Assembly: GCF_900095265.1 (NCBI RefSeq)
Contig: NZ_LT607652.1
Span: 220,912 to 284,911, forward strand
DNA from: Janthinobacterium sp. UMAB-56
GTDB lineage: Bacteria; Pseudomonadota; Gammaproteobacteria; Burkholderiales; Burkholderiaceae_D
DNA length: 64,000 nucleotides
Reading direction: 5' to 3'
Part shown: one piece after another, positions 17,843 through 25,785 of the stretch
Layout: the number at the start of each line of letters is the position of its first letter
How positions within the stretch are numbered: position 1 is the stretch's first letter
Program-made: the position numbers and the translations under genes
The notes under the pieces: generated by a model
The model's database searches: none
Told to the model about the DNA's origin: nothing
Seen by the model: only the letters and a program-made list of their open reading frames with translations

Positions 17843-18421
17843 TTACTCGGCATCCGTGCGCGCCATCGGGCGCGTGATGTCGCCCGTATGGACGCCATAG
17901 CTGCCGCCTTTGCGGATTTTCACGCGGTCGGCAAAGAACAGTTCCAGAGTGGCGCGAATGGTGGGAAAGGCCAGGTCATCCCAGGGAATCTGCGCTTCCG
18001 TAAACAGCTGCACGTCCAGGCTTTCGATGCCCGGTGCGAAATCGAGGTCGCGCAAACGCGCCAGGTAAAACAAGTGCACCTGGTGCACGCGCTGCACGTT
18101 CAGCATCGAAAACAGTGGACCCAGTTCGATATTGGCGCCCGCTTCCTCCACCGTTTCGCGCTCGGCCGCGTCGGAGGTCGTTTCATCGTTTTCCATGAAG
18201 CCGGCCGGCAGGGTCCAGTAGCCCAGGCGCGGCTCGATGGCGCGCTTGCACAGCAAGACCTGCAGCTGGCCATCTTCTTCCCAGACGGGAATCGAGCCGA
18301 CCACCATTTTCGGGTTCTGGTAATGGATGGCGTCACAGTTGGCGCAGACATAGCGCAGACGGTTGTCGCCTTCCGGGATGGACAGGCTGACAGGATGGGC
18401 GCATTCGGAGCAGAATTTCAT
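17843..18421 (-). CDS. Nudix hydrolase with N-terminal zinc ribbon
   Basis: A 192-residue pyrophosphohydrolase. The Nudix box, GFMENDETTSDAAERETVEE, spans about residues 70-90. The N-terminus CSEC ... CANC (about 4-30) is a zinc ribbon of the NudC/NADH-pyrophosphatase-like type, so a dinucleotide substrate is plausible but not shown. The ATG at 18421 (MKFCSECAHP) is chosen because the ribbon starts at once; the frame extends 20 codons further with no family sense. It is probably first in a transcript with aat and bpt. Confidence 0.85.
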   Translation of the reverse strand: MKFCSECAHPVSLSIPEGDNRLRYVCANCDAIHYQNPKMVVGSIPVWEEDGQLQVLLCKRAIEPRLGYWTLPAGFMENDETTSDAAERETVEEAGANIELGPLFSMLNVQRVHQVHLFYLARLRDLDFAPGIESLDVQLFTEAQIPWDDLAFPTIRATLELFFADRVKIRKGGSYGVHTGDITRPMARTDAE

Positions 18422-18596
18422 GGGCGGGCTTGGAGTAGGGATGGCATCAGCTAAGACGATAGTGTAACGCTTACTGTACACCGATTGCGCGCGGCGTGGC
18501 GTGACGGGCGGACACTATGCCAGCCGGCAATCGGCCGCAGCATGTAACGACGTTTTTAATTTAATGGCTCTATTGCAGCCGAAGTTGAGATAGCTA

Positions 18597-18626
18597 TTGC
18601 CTAAGCCCCCTGTTTGCCCTTATAAT
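18597..18626 (+). promoter_or_regulatory. Promoter of the first initiator tRNA gene
   Basis: TTGCCT at 18597-18602 and TATAAT at 18621-18626, with an 18-bp spacer, lie just before the tRNA start at 18632. The -10 box is perfect and the -35 box is a partial match. Confidence 0.55.
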
Positions 18627-18631
18627 TCGAG

Positions 18632-18708
18632 TGCGGGGTGGAGCAGTCTGGCAGCTCGTCGGGCTCATAACCCGAAGGTCACAGGTTCAAATCCTGTCCC
18701 CGCAACCA
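18632..18708 (+). tRNA. Initiator tRNA-fMet (CAT), copy 1
   Basis: A 77-nt cloverleaf with CCA encoded. Acceptor TGCGGGG/CCCCGCA, D arm GAGC/GCTC, anticodon stem TCGGG/CCCGA around CTCATAA, and T arm ACAGG-TTCAAAT-CCTGT are all complete. The three consecutive G-C pairs in the anticodon stem identify it as the initiator rather than the elongator. Position 1 is U, so the 1-72 pair is U-A and not the C-A mismatch of E. coli. It is identical to the copy at 18851-18927. Confidence 0.96.
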
Positions 18709-18715
18709 ATACCTG

Positions 18716-18754
18716 AAAGCCGCTGACTCTTGAAAAAGATCAGCGGCTTTTTTC
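18716..18754 (+). terminator. Terminator after initiator tRNA copy 1
   Basis: AAAGCCGCTGA (18716-18726) pairs with TCAGCGGCTTT (18740-18750), followed by T residues. It ends the first tRNA transcript. Confidence 0.88.
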
Positions 18755-18839
18755 ATTGCTGCCCAACGGCAAACGCCGGCAGGCGGGGCAGGCATGACAT
18801 TGTCAAATCTTGCCCTTTACGCGGCGCAACAATCTGGTA

Positions 18840-18845
18840 TATAAT
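18840..18845 (+). promoter_or_regulatory. -10 box of initiator tRNA copy 2
   Basis: A perfect TATAAT lies 5 bases before the second tRNA, preceded at 18816-18821 by TTTACG as a possible weak -35 box with an 18-bp spacer. The second copy therefore seems to have its own promoter. Confidence 0.5.
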
Positions 18846-18850
18846 TCTGC

Positions 18851-18927
18851 TGCGGGGTGGAGCAGTCTGGCAGCTCGTCGGGCTCATAACCCGAAGGTCA
18901 CAGGTTCAAATCCTGTCCCCGCAACCA
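18851..18927 (+). tRNA. Initiator tRNA-fMet (CAT), copy 2
   Basis: A 77-nt gene identical base for base to copy 1, including the encoded CCA, the three G-C pairs in the anticodon stem and the U1-A72 pair. The flanks differ, and each copy has its own -10 box and terminator, so this is a two-gene array of separately transcribed units. Confidence 0.96.
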
Positions 18928-18935
18928 ATTCGAAG

Positions 18936-18973
18936 CCGCTGGTTCCTCGCAAGAGGGCCAGCGGTTTTTTCGT
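18936..18973 (+). terminator. Terminator after initiator tRNA copy 2
   Basis: CCGCTGG (18936-18942) pairs with CCAGCGG (18958-18964), with extra pairing of CCTC and GAGG in the loop, followed by TTTTTT. Confidence 0.85.
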
Positions 18974-18974
18974 T

Positions 18975-19790
18975 TTAAAGTGCTTCGTTCCAAGGCGCTG
19001 CTTCTTGCTGCACTTGGCGCGCATACACCACCAGCCGCAAGTGGCGGTCCGCATCGATGGTCAGCGAGGTGTGCTCATAGGCGACCTTCTCGCCGTCGAC
19101 TTCCAGGCGGCGCACGCCGGCGCACGGCGCATGCACGTCGTGGCGGCGCCACCATCGCTTGAATTCGGGCGAGACTTTTTCCAGTTCCTCCACCAGCGCG
19201 TGGATATCGGCTTCCTGCGCGGCGCGTGCGTAGTCGCGGCGAAAGCTCGACAGCATCAGCGGCGCCTGCTCTTCCCAGGCCATGAAGCGTGAGCGCAGCA
19301 GCGGATCGGTAAACAAGAGCCACAACAGATTGCGGCGCGAGGCAGCATGCGCACCGAAGCCAAACAGGGCATCCGCTTCGCCGTTAAACGCCAGCACGTC
19401 CCAGCGCAGGTTCAGCACATAGGCCGGATGCACCAGTTCGTGCATCAATCGGCGCACCGGCGGCGGCACCACGCAATACGTCTTGCCCTCTTCGGCAGGC
19501 GGACGCGCATGCGCCAGCAGGAACAGGTGGCGGCGCTCGCCTGCGTCCAGTTTCAGCACTTCGGCCAGCTTGTCGAGAAAGGCGCTGGAGACGCCGATGT
19601 CGCGCCCCTGCTCCAGCCAGGTGTACCAGGTCAACCCCACACCGGCCAGCGCCGCCACTTCTTCGCGGCGCAGTCCCGGCGTCCTGCGTCGTCCGCCGCC
19701 GGGCAAGCCGACCTCTTCGGGTGACAGCCGCGCGCGTCGCGCCTGCAGGTAGGCGGCCAGTTCGTGGCGGGTGCGGGCCAAAGTGCGCAT
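18975..19790 (-). CDS. XRE-family regulator with MmyB-like ligand domain
   Basis: A 271-residue transcription regulator. The HTH at about 12-75 has GRRRTPGLRREEVAALAGVG then TWYTWLEQGRDI, the standard MmyB-type DNA-binding domain. The C-terminal part (about 100-270) is the PAS-like MmyB ligand domain, with HPAYVLNLRWDVLAFN and DPLLRSRFMAWEE, which in relatives binds fatty-acid-like ligands. It is divergent from an MFS exporter; such pairs usually form a local repressor-transporter unit. Confidence 0.9.
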   Translation of the reverse strand: MRTLARTRHELAAYLQARRARLSPEEVGLPGGGRRRTPGLRREEVAALAGVGLTWYTWLEQGRDIGVSSAFLDKLAEVLKLDAGERRHLFLLAHARPPAEEGKTYCVVPPPVRRLMHELVHPAYVLNLRWDVLAFNGEADALFGFGAHAASRRNLLWLLFTDPLLRSRFMAWEEQAPLMLSSFRRDYARAAQEADIHALVEELEKVSPEFKRWWRRHDVHAPCAGVRRLEVDGEKVAYEHTSLTIDADRHLRLVVYARQVQQEAAPWNEAL

Positions 19791-19811
19791 GGTGCTGTCT
19801 TTCTTGTGAGC

Positions 19812-19839
19812 CTGTTGCTATCAGTAATAGCATAAACAG
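19812..19839. promoter_or_regulatory. Palindrome in the XRE-MFS divergent region (possible operator)
   Basis: TGCTAT (19816-19821) and ATAGCA (19827-19832) form an inverted repeat with a 5-bp spacer, flanked by CTGT (19812-19815) and ACAG (19836-19839). It lies 26 bp upstream of the regulator start in the 110-bp divergent region. Its position suggests an operator for the neighbouring regulator. Confidence 0.4.
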
Positions 19840-19900
19840 TTAAATTGTAATTGTTTATATTGTATTTCAGAATGCCTGCTTTCTTCCCGAAAGCTTGCCC

Positions 19901-21097
19901 ATGTCTGACTCTTCTTCCTCCCGTGGCCTTGCGCCTGCCGCCACCGCGTTGCCGGCTACTGTCTACCTGATCGCCGTGGGCGCGTTCGCGCTGGGCATGG
20001 CGTCGTATGTGACGGCGGGCTTGATGCCGATGATCGCCGGCGCGTTTTCCATTTCCCTGGCGATGGCCGCACAACTGGTGACGGCATTTACCCTGGCCTA
20101 CGGCCTCGGCTCGCCCCTGGCCGTGGCCATGCTGCCGGCGCGCGCGCAGCGCTCGGGCCTCTTGCTCGCCCTGGCCGTGTTCGTGCTGGCGAACGGGGCC
20201 AGCGCGCTGGCGTCCGGTTTCAGCACGCTGCTGGCATGGCGCGCCATTGCCGGCATCGGTGCCGGCGTCTACCTGGCGCTGGGCATCGCGGCGGCGGCCT
20301 GCGTGTCGGCGGCGCGGCAAAGGGGCAAGGCCATCGGCGTGATCATGGGCGGCATGGCCGGCGGCACGGTGCTGGGCGTGCCCCTGAGTTTGTTGCTGGC
20401 GCAGCAGCTGGGCTGGACGGCGGCCCTGTGGCTGGTGGCCATCCTCGGTGCGCTGGCGCTGGCGGGCTTGCTGTGGAAGCTGCCCCCGCTGCCGGCAGCA
20501 CCGGCCATTTCATTGCGCCACAAGCTGGCCTTGCTGGCCGACGGGCAGGTGCTGGCCATCCTGCTGGTGTCCCTGCTGGCGGCGATTGCCAGCCTGGGCA
20601 TGTACACGTTTATTGCGCCGCTGCTGGCGTGGTCCGCGCAGGGCGCAGCGCTTTCCGCCACGCCCTTCCTGTGGGCGTGGGGCGTGGGGGGGATCGTTGG
20701 CAGCGTGCTGGTCGGGCCATGGGCGGACAAAGTGGCGGCGCCGAAACTGACCCTGTTCATTTTGCTGCTGCTGGCGCTGGCCTTGTGCGCGCTGCCGCTG
20801 GCGGCCGGCTGGTCGGCGTGGCTGATGCTGGCGCCGATCACGCTGTGGGGCGCGGCTGGCTGGGCCCTGCAAGTGCCGCAAAACCAGCGGCTGCTGGCCG
20901 TGCGCGTGCGGCAGGGCGATGGCAACCTGGCCATCGCCCTCAACGAATCGGCGCTGTACCTGGGCAGCGCTATCGGCGCCGCCGCAGGTGGCTTGCTGCT
21001 CTTGCTCAACTGGCCCATGTGGTTGCTGGCGGCCAGCGCCGCCGTGGTGGCTGCTGCGGCGCTGTTGCTGCAGTTATTTCACGCGCGCCGGAACTAA
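19901..21097 (+). CDS. MFS transporter (DHA1-type drug efflux)
   Basis: A 398-residue inner-membrane transporter with 12 predicted helices. The N-terminal half shows YVTAGLMPMIAGAF, then AYGLGSPLAVAM and the A-type loop LPARAQRSG. LGVPLSLLLAQQLGW, in the region of helix 5, fits the drug/H+ antiporter-1 group (arabinose/chloramphenicol efflux-like). I use the ATG at 19901; a TTG two codons earlier is possible. It is divergent from an XRE regulator that probably controls it. Its tail overlaps the convergent oxidoreductase gene by 4 bp. Confidence 0.88.
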   Translation: MSDSSSSRGLAPAATALPATVYLIAVGAFALGMASYVTAGLMPMIAGAFSISLAMAAQLVTAFTLAYGLGSPLAVAMLPARAQRSGLLLALAVFVLANGASALASGFSTLLAWRAIAGIGAGVYLALGIAAAACVSAARQRGKAIGVIMGGMAGGTVLGVPLSLLLAQQLGWTAALWLVAILGALALAGLLWKLPPLPAAPAISLRHKLALLADGQVLAILLVSLLAAIASLGMYTFIAPLLAWSAQGAALSATPFLWAWGVGGIVGSVLVGPWADKVAAPKLTLFILLLLALALCALPLAAGWSAWLMLAPITLWGAAGWALQVPQNQRLLAVRVRQGDGNLAIALNESALYLGSAIGAAAGGLLLLLNWPMWLLAASAAVVAAAALLLQLFHARRN

Positions 21098-23400
21098 CGC
21101 TTCTTCGCCAGCTGCATGCCGACAGGCAGGGCGCGAATGCGCTTGCCCGTGGCGGCGAAGATGGCATTGCACAGGGCGGGCGCGATGGGCGGCGTGGCCG
21201 GTTCGCCTACGCCGCCCAGCTCCATGTCCAGGGTGCCCGGCACCAGGTGCGTGTGGATCACGCGTGGCGCATCGGCGGCGCGCAGCACGGCATAGTCGTG
21301 GAAATTGCTTTGCTCGACCCTGCCATTCTTGAAGCTGATCTCGCCGCTCATGGCCAGGGACAAGCCCATGATGCAGGCGCCCTCGATTTGCGAGCGCACG
21401 CGGTCCGGGTTGATCTGCGGGCCGCAATCCATGGCGATATCGACCCTGGGCACGCTGACTTCACCGGCCGCATTGATCTCCACCTCGATCACGGCCGCCA
21501 CATAGGTGACGAAACTGTAGGATACGGCCAGGCCCAGTCCCCGTCCCTTGGGCAGCTTGCGGCCCCAGCCCGCCTTGGCTGTCGCCAGCTCGATCACGTG
21601 GCGCATGCGGCCTATGTCGACCGGATACTTCGCCGGGTCTTCGCCATAGTTCCAGCCATCGGACAGGTCGGCCGGGTTGATCTTGCGCGCGGGGCCCAGG
21701 AGTGCCAGCAGGTAGTCGCGATGGTCCTTTTTCGCTGCATGCGCCAGTTCGGCCGTGAACGACTGGATGGCAAACGCGTGCGGGATGTTCGACACGGAAC
21801 GGAACCAGCCGATGCGCGTATGGGCCGGCACTTCGGGTACCTCGACGCGGATGTTCGCAATGGCGAAGGGCACGTTGATGGCCGACATGCCCAGCTCGAA
21901 CGGCGCCTGCTTGTTCGCGCCGGCGGCAAAGGTCGAGGTGATGGTGGGCGCGGCCGTGCGGTGCAGCCAGGCCGTCGGCATGCCTTTGGCGTCGAGCGAC
22001 GCTTCCAGCCGTTCGACGGACACCGTATGCAGGTAGTCGTGCTGCAGGTCGTCGTCGCGCGTCCACGTCAGCTTGACGGGTGCGCCATCCATGGCTTTCG
22101 ACAGCAGCGCCGCCTCGACGGCGAAATCGGGTTTCGACTTGCGCCCGAAGCCGCCGCCGAGCAGGGTCACGTGCACGGTTACGTCGTCATACGCCAGACC
22201 CAGGGCCTTGGCCACGTTGCTGCGCGTCGCCTGCGGCGCCTGCACGCAAGCCCATACTTCGGCCTTGCCGTCGACGATGCGCACGGTGGCGGCGGGCGGC
22301 TCCATGGTGGAGTGGGCCAGGTGGGGCAGATAGTATTCGGCACTGAATTTGCGTGCGGCGGGAGCGGCGGCCAGGGTGTCCACCGTCTTGCCCTGGTCGC
22401 GTGCCGGGCTGGCCGGCTGGCGCACGGCCGCTTCCAAGGTCTTGCGGAAGGCCTTCGAATCGTAGCCGCCATTCGGGCCATCATCCCATTCCAGCACCAG
22501 TGCTTCACGGCCCTTGATGGCGGCCCAGGTGTTGCTGGCGATGACGGCCACGCCGCCCAGCGGATTGAACATGGCCGGCGGCGGGCTGCCTGCCAGTTCG
22601 ACGATGCGCAGCACCCCAGGCACTTTCAGGGCCGCCGTCTTGTCCACGCTTTTCAGCTTGCCGCCAAATACGGGAGGGCGGGCGATGACGGCATACGCCA
22701 TGCCATCGAGGCGCGTGTCGATGCCGAAGTGGGTGTTACCCGTGACGATGTCGTGCAAGTCAATGCCGCGCGTGCTGGTTTGTCCAATGTAGCGCAACTC
22801 CTCCGCTGTTTTCAGGCGGATGCGCGCGCGCGGCGGCACCGGCAATCTGGCCGCTTCTTCGGCCAGCGCGCCGAACGACAGCGAGCGCCCGCTAGCCGCA
22901 TGCACGACGGCATGGTTGGCGGCTTTGACTTCCGTTACAGGCACGTCCCAGCGCACGGCGGCCGCCGTTTCCAGCATCAGGCGCGCCGTGGCGCCCACGT
23001 GGCGCATGGCGCGGAACGAGTGGCGCATGCTGCGCGAACCGTCCGTATCCTGACTGCCGTAGCGCGCTTCGTCGGCGGGTGCCTGCTGCACGCGCACCTG
23101 TGCCCAGTCGGCGCCCAGTTCATCGGCCGCCACCATGGGCAGGCTGGTACGGATGCCCTGGCCCATTTCGGAGCGGTGCGCCACGATGGTGACGATGCCG
23201 TCGCTGCCGATCGACAGGAAGACCAGGGCGTCGTCGACCACGCCGCCGGCCATCTTGTCGCCGCCGTATTTGACGGCGTCGGCCGCCATCACCAGGCCGG
23301 AAGGGCCGGCCACCAGGCTCAGGGCGGCCAGCGCGCCGGCGGCCTTGAGCCAGTTGCGCCGCGCGGGCGAATGTGCGGCAGGATTGTCGAGGGTGCTCAT
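21094..23400 (-). CDS. Molybdopterin-binding large subunit, IorB-like aldehyde/isoquinoline oxidoreductase
   Basis: A 768-residue molybdenum hydroxylase subunit of the xanthine oxidase family. The N-terminus has a Tat signal, PARRNWLKAAGALAAL (about 12-27), so the enzyme is exported folded. Cofactor motifs include LLGGGFGRKSKPDFAVEAAL and the C-terminal GGVGEP, whose Glu is the catalytic base. The start is the ATG at 23400, which overlaps the ferredoxin subunit stop. It pairs with the 2Fe-2S subunit upstream. The substrate (an aldehyde or N-heterocycle) is not evident. XdhC and Moco genes elsewhere in the window fit its maturation. Confidence 0.9.
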   Translation of the reverse strand: MSTLDNPAAHSPARRNWLKAAGALAALSLVAGPSGLVMAADAVKYGGDKMAGGVVDDALVFLSIGSDGIVTIVAHRSEMGQGIRTSLPMVAADELGADWAQVRVQQAPADEARYGSQDTDGSRSMRHSFRAMRHVGATARLMLETAAAVRWDVPVTEVKAANHAVVHAASGRSLSFGALAEEAARLPVPPRARIRLKTAEELRYIGQTSTRGIDLHDIVTGNTHFGIDTRLDGMAYAVIARPPVFGGKLKSVDKTAALKVPGVLRIVELAGSPPPAMFNPLGGVAVIASNTWAAIKGREALVLEWDDGPNGGYDSKAFRKTLEAAVRQPASPARDQGKTVDTLAAAPAARKFSAEYYLPHLAHSTMEPPAATVRIVDGKAEVWACVQAPQATRSNVAKALGLAYDDVTVHVTLLGGGFGRKSKPDFAVEAALLSKAMDGAPVKLTWTRDDDLQHDYLHTVSVERLEASLDAKGMPTAWLHRTAAPTITSTFAAGANKQAPFELGMSAINVPFAIANIRVEVPEVPAHTRIGWFRSVSNIPHAFAIQSFTAELAHAAKKDHRDYLLALLGPARKINPADLSDGWNYGEDPAKYPVDIGRMRHVIELATAKAGWGRKLPKGRGLGLAVSYSFVTYVAAVIEVEINAAGEVSVPRVDIAMDCGPQINPDRVRSQIEGACIMGLSLAMSGEISFKNGRVEQSNFHDYAVLRAADAPRVIHTHLVPGTLDMELGGVGEPATPPIAPALCNAIFAATGKRIRALPVGMQLAKKR

Positions 23401-23873
23401 TGGGCCGCTCCTTTTGCGTTGATGCTGCTCGCAGCCTGCTTGATGGCCGCATGGATGCGCGTATAGGTGCCGCAGCGGCAGATATTGCCGCTCATCGCTT
23501 CGCGGATTTGCTGGTCGTCCGGCGCCGGCGTCTTGTGCAGCAGGGCCGTGGCCGACATGATTTGCCCGGCCTGACAGTAGCCGCATTGGGGCACGCCGTG
23601 TTCCTGCCACGCTTGCTGCAGGGCCAGACCGACTTTGTCTTCGCCCACGGCTTCGATGGTGGTGATCTTCTTGCCGGCGGCGGCCGACATGGGCGTCACG
23701 CAGGAGCGTATGGCCTCGCCATCGAGGTGCACGGTGCAGGCGCCGCACAGGGCCATGCCGCAGCCGAATTTGGTGCCGGTCATGCCCAGTTCGTCGCGCA
23801 GGGCCCACAGCAGGGGCGTGTCTTCAGGCAGGGCAAGGTCGTGCTGCTTGCCATTGATGTTCAGGGTCGTCAT
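23397..23873 (-). CDS. [2Fe-2S] small subunit, IorA-like
   Basis: A 158-residue electron-transfer subunit of the molybdenum hydroxylase. The plant-ferredoxin-type cluster uses Cys38, 43, 46 and 58 (CGMALCGACTVHL). The second cluster uses Cys97 and 100 (CGYCQAGQ) and Cys132 and 134 (GNICRCGTYTRI). It overlaps the large-subunit start by 4 bp. The small subunit has no signal of its own and presumably travels with the Tat-targeted partner. No cytochrome gene, often the third component, is present nearby. Confidence 0.92.
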   Translation of the reverse strand: MTTLNINGKQHDLALPEDTPLLWALRDELGMTGTKFGCGMALCGACTVHLDGEAIRSCVTPMSAAAGKKITTIEAVGEDKVGLALQQAWQEHGVPQCGYCQAGQIMSATALLHKTPAPDDQQIREAMSGNICRCGTYTRIHAAIKQAASSINAKGAAQ

Positions 23874-24025
23874 GTGTATTCCTCTGAGTGGGGATGGTGC
23901 GGGGAAGCGCGACGGCCATCCGCCATACGGATGAGCGCATCAGTATGGGATGGTAGCACCAGCGGCCCGTGGCTGCAGGGCGTGGGGCCGGTGGCCGCCG
24001 TCGGGTGCCACTAAGGCAACCTGCT

Positions 24026-24811
24026 TCAGCGCGCCTGCTCCAGCTGCGCGTACACGACGTCGGCGATCTTGCCCAGCGCCTGTTTGGGCAGGCTCGCCGA
24101 GAGGGCATAACCGAGCTGGCCGTCGATCCAGTAAAACACGCTCAAGTCTTTTTCCTGCGTATAACGGAAGGCCGTTTCCTGCCGGTCGGCACGCTCCTTG
24201 GCCACGTACAGGGTCAGGCGCTGGCCTTTGCCATCTTCATACATGAATTGCGCTACGGGGCCGTCGCCATCGCCGGGCAGCAAGCGTCCGCCGATCAGCT
24301 GGTAGCCGAGCGGCGACAGCGCGGGCGGCTGCAGTTTTGTGCCCAGGCGTTTCGACAGCCACTGCACCAGGTGCGCCTCCTGTTCGCCCCCCACCTCCAC
24401 GGGGTGGCGCACTTCGGGCGTGTAGACGGCGTGGGCGATGGCGGCGTTGCGCGCCAGGGCCAGGGGGCTGGCGCTGGCATGCACGCGATCGTCGCCGCGC
24501 AGCAGCCAGCCGCCCATGCCGCCAGCCAATACCAGCACGATAGCCGCTGCCGCCTGCATGGCGTGGCGCTGCCAGGCGCCATTCGCCGCCGGCGGGGCCG
24601 CCGCCTGGCGCAGGGCCGGCGGCACGGCTTCGTCCAGCACGGGATCGAACAGGGCGCGCAACTGGCGGTTCTGCTCGCGCCAGGCGGCTACCCTGGCGGC
24701 GTCCTGGGGATGCGCGCGCAGGTGGGCGTCGATAGCCGTGCGCTGCTCCTCGGGCAGGACGCCGTCGGCCAGGGCGTGCAATTGCGCTTCGCTGATGGCT
24801 TGCGTTGTCAT
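24026..24811 (-). CDS. Anti-sigma factor (RseA/COG5662-like membrane protein)
   Basis: A 261-residue predicted single-pass inner-membrane protein. The N-terminal 70 residues (SEAQLHALADGVLPEEQR, then AAWREQNRQLRALFDP) form the helical anti-sigma domain. A membrane helix follows at about 85-105, and the periplasmic region has no further signature I can name. There is no HxxxCxxC zinc motif. It overlaps the sigma factor gene by ATGA, the usual sign of a sigma/anti-sigma pair. Confidence 0.85.
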   Translation of the reverse strand: MTTQAISEAQLHALADGVLPEEQRTAIDAHLRAHPQDAARVAAWREQNRQLRALFDPVLDEAVPPALRQAAAPPAANGAWQRHAMQAAAAIVLVLAGGMGGWLLRGDDRVHASASPLALARNAAIAHAVYTPEVRHPVEVGGEQEAHLVQWLSKRLGTKLQPPALSPLGYQLIGGRLLPGDGDGPVAQFMYEDGKGQRLTLYVAKERADRQETAFRYTQEKDLSVFYWIDGQLGYALSASLPKQALGKIADVVYAQLEQAR

Positions 24812-25335
24812 TTCACGACTTTCAGGGTGGGTGGGCCGCCGCCCTGGCTGGCGGCCGGGCGGCCGTCGAGCAATTCGCGCAGCCGCTCGCGTCCGCGCGA
24901 CAAACGCGACATGACGGTGCCGACGGGGATGCCCAAGGCGGCCGCAACCTGCTCATATGGCATCTGTTCCAGTGCGACAAGCAGGATGACTTCGCGCTGC
25001 GCCAAAGGCAAACGGGCCAGCGCCGCATCCATCTCGCCGATGGCGATGGCCTGCCCCGGCGCGTACTCGGGCGCGGGTAGCACGGCGTCGTCATCGAGCT
25101 CCTGCAGCGCCAGGCCGGGGCGGCGCAATTGATCCACGTGCAGGTTGTGCATGATGGAAAACAGCCAGGGCCGCATCTCGCCGCTGCGCTGCCACTGGCC
25201 GAACTTGCGCCAGGCCCGCTCCACGGTGTCCTGCACCAGGTCGTCCGCATGCAGTGCGCCTGCCAGCGCGCGCGCATAACGGCGCAGGCCGGGCAGGCAG
25301 GCTTGCAGCTGGCGGCTGTCCTCTTGCGTGGTCAT
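24808..25335 (-). CDS. ECF sigma-70 factor
   Basis: A 175-residue extracytoplasmic-function sigma factor. Region 2 carries DDLVQDTVERAWRKFGQW (about 31-48) and RPWLFSIMHNLHVDQLR. Region 4 carries YEQVAAALGIPVGTVMSRLS (about 126-145), the HTH for the -35 element. It lies downstream of a small COG4315 exported protein and is coupled to the membrane anti-sigma factor. The regulon and signal are unknown; the first gene may be a target or a sensor input. Confidence 0.93.
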   Translation of the reverse strand: MTTQEDSRQLQACLPGLRRYARALAGALHADDLVQDTVERAWRKFGQWQRSGEMRPWLFSIMHNLHVDQLRRPGLALQELDDDAVLPAPEYAPGQAIAIGEMDAALARLPLAQREVILLVALEQMPYEQVAAALGIPVGTVMSRLSRGRERLRELLDGRPAASQGGGPPTLKVVK

Positions 25336-25356
25336 CGTCGGGGCGGGCAGGGCTGC

Positions 25357-25728
25357 TTACGGTTTGACGACGTGCCACACGTTCTTGAAATTGTCGCCGG
25401 CCACGTCGCCCGGCTTCTTGTCTTCCTTGTACAGATATAGTGGCTTGCCCTTGTAGGTCAGTTGCATGGCACCGTTGTCTTCGCGCTTGATGCTGCCATA
25501 CGGGGCGGCGGGTGCCGCTGCGGTGGCGATGACGGCGGGCCAGGCCACCAGGCAGCCGCCGCTGCAGGCGCTCTTGCCGCTGTCGGCAACATCCTTGTCG
25601 AACACATACACGGTCATGCCGCTGGCGTTGACCAGCATGCCGTTGGCGGGCATGACGTCGGCGGCAAAGGCGAGCGGGGCGGACAGCAGGGTAGCGACGA
25701 CGGTGGCAGCAAAAGTGGTAAAGCGCAT
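25357..25728 (-). CDS. COG4315-type secreted protein with Yx(F/W/Y)xxD motifs
   Basis: A 123-residue exported protein with a Sec signal (1-22, ending PLAFAA). It has two copies of the family motif, VYVFDKD and LYLYKEDKKPGD, and a Cys pair in SACSGGCLVAWP that could form a disulfide. COG4315 proteins are small periplasmic or lipid-linked proteins of unknown function, often next to ECF sigma factors as here. There is no lipobox, so this one is probably soluble. It is first in the transcript with sigma and anti-sigma (21-bp gap). Confidence 0.85.
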   Translation of the reverse strand: MRFTTFAATVVATLLSAPLAFAADVMPANGMLVNASGMTVYVFDKDVADSGKSACSGGCLVAWPAVIATAAAPAAPYGSIKREDNGAMQLTYKGKPLYLYKEDKKPGDVAGDNFKNVWHVVKP

Positions 25729-25785
25729 GATGGTCTCCTTGAGGTGTATGGGGCTTGCAAGGGATAGACGCGTGGTGCTCTCTGT

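Noticed and set aside
20236..23466. Open frame of about 1,076 codons on the plus strand
   Set aside because: It runs across the MFS gene in another frame and antisense to the molybdenum hydroxylase; it is Gly/Arg/His-rich and shows no domain.
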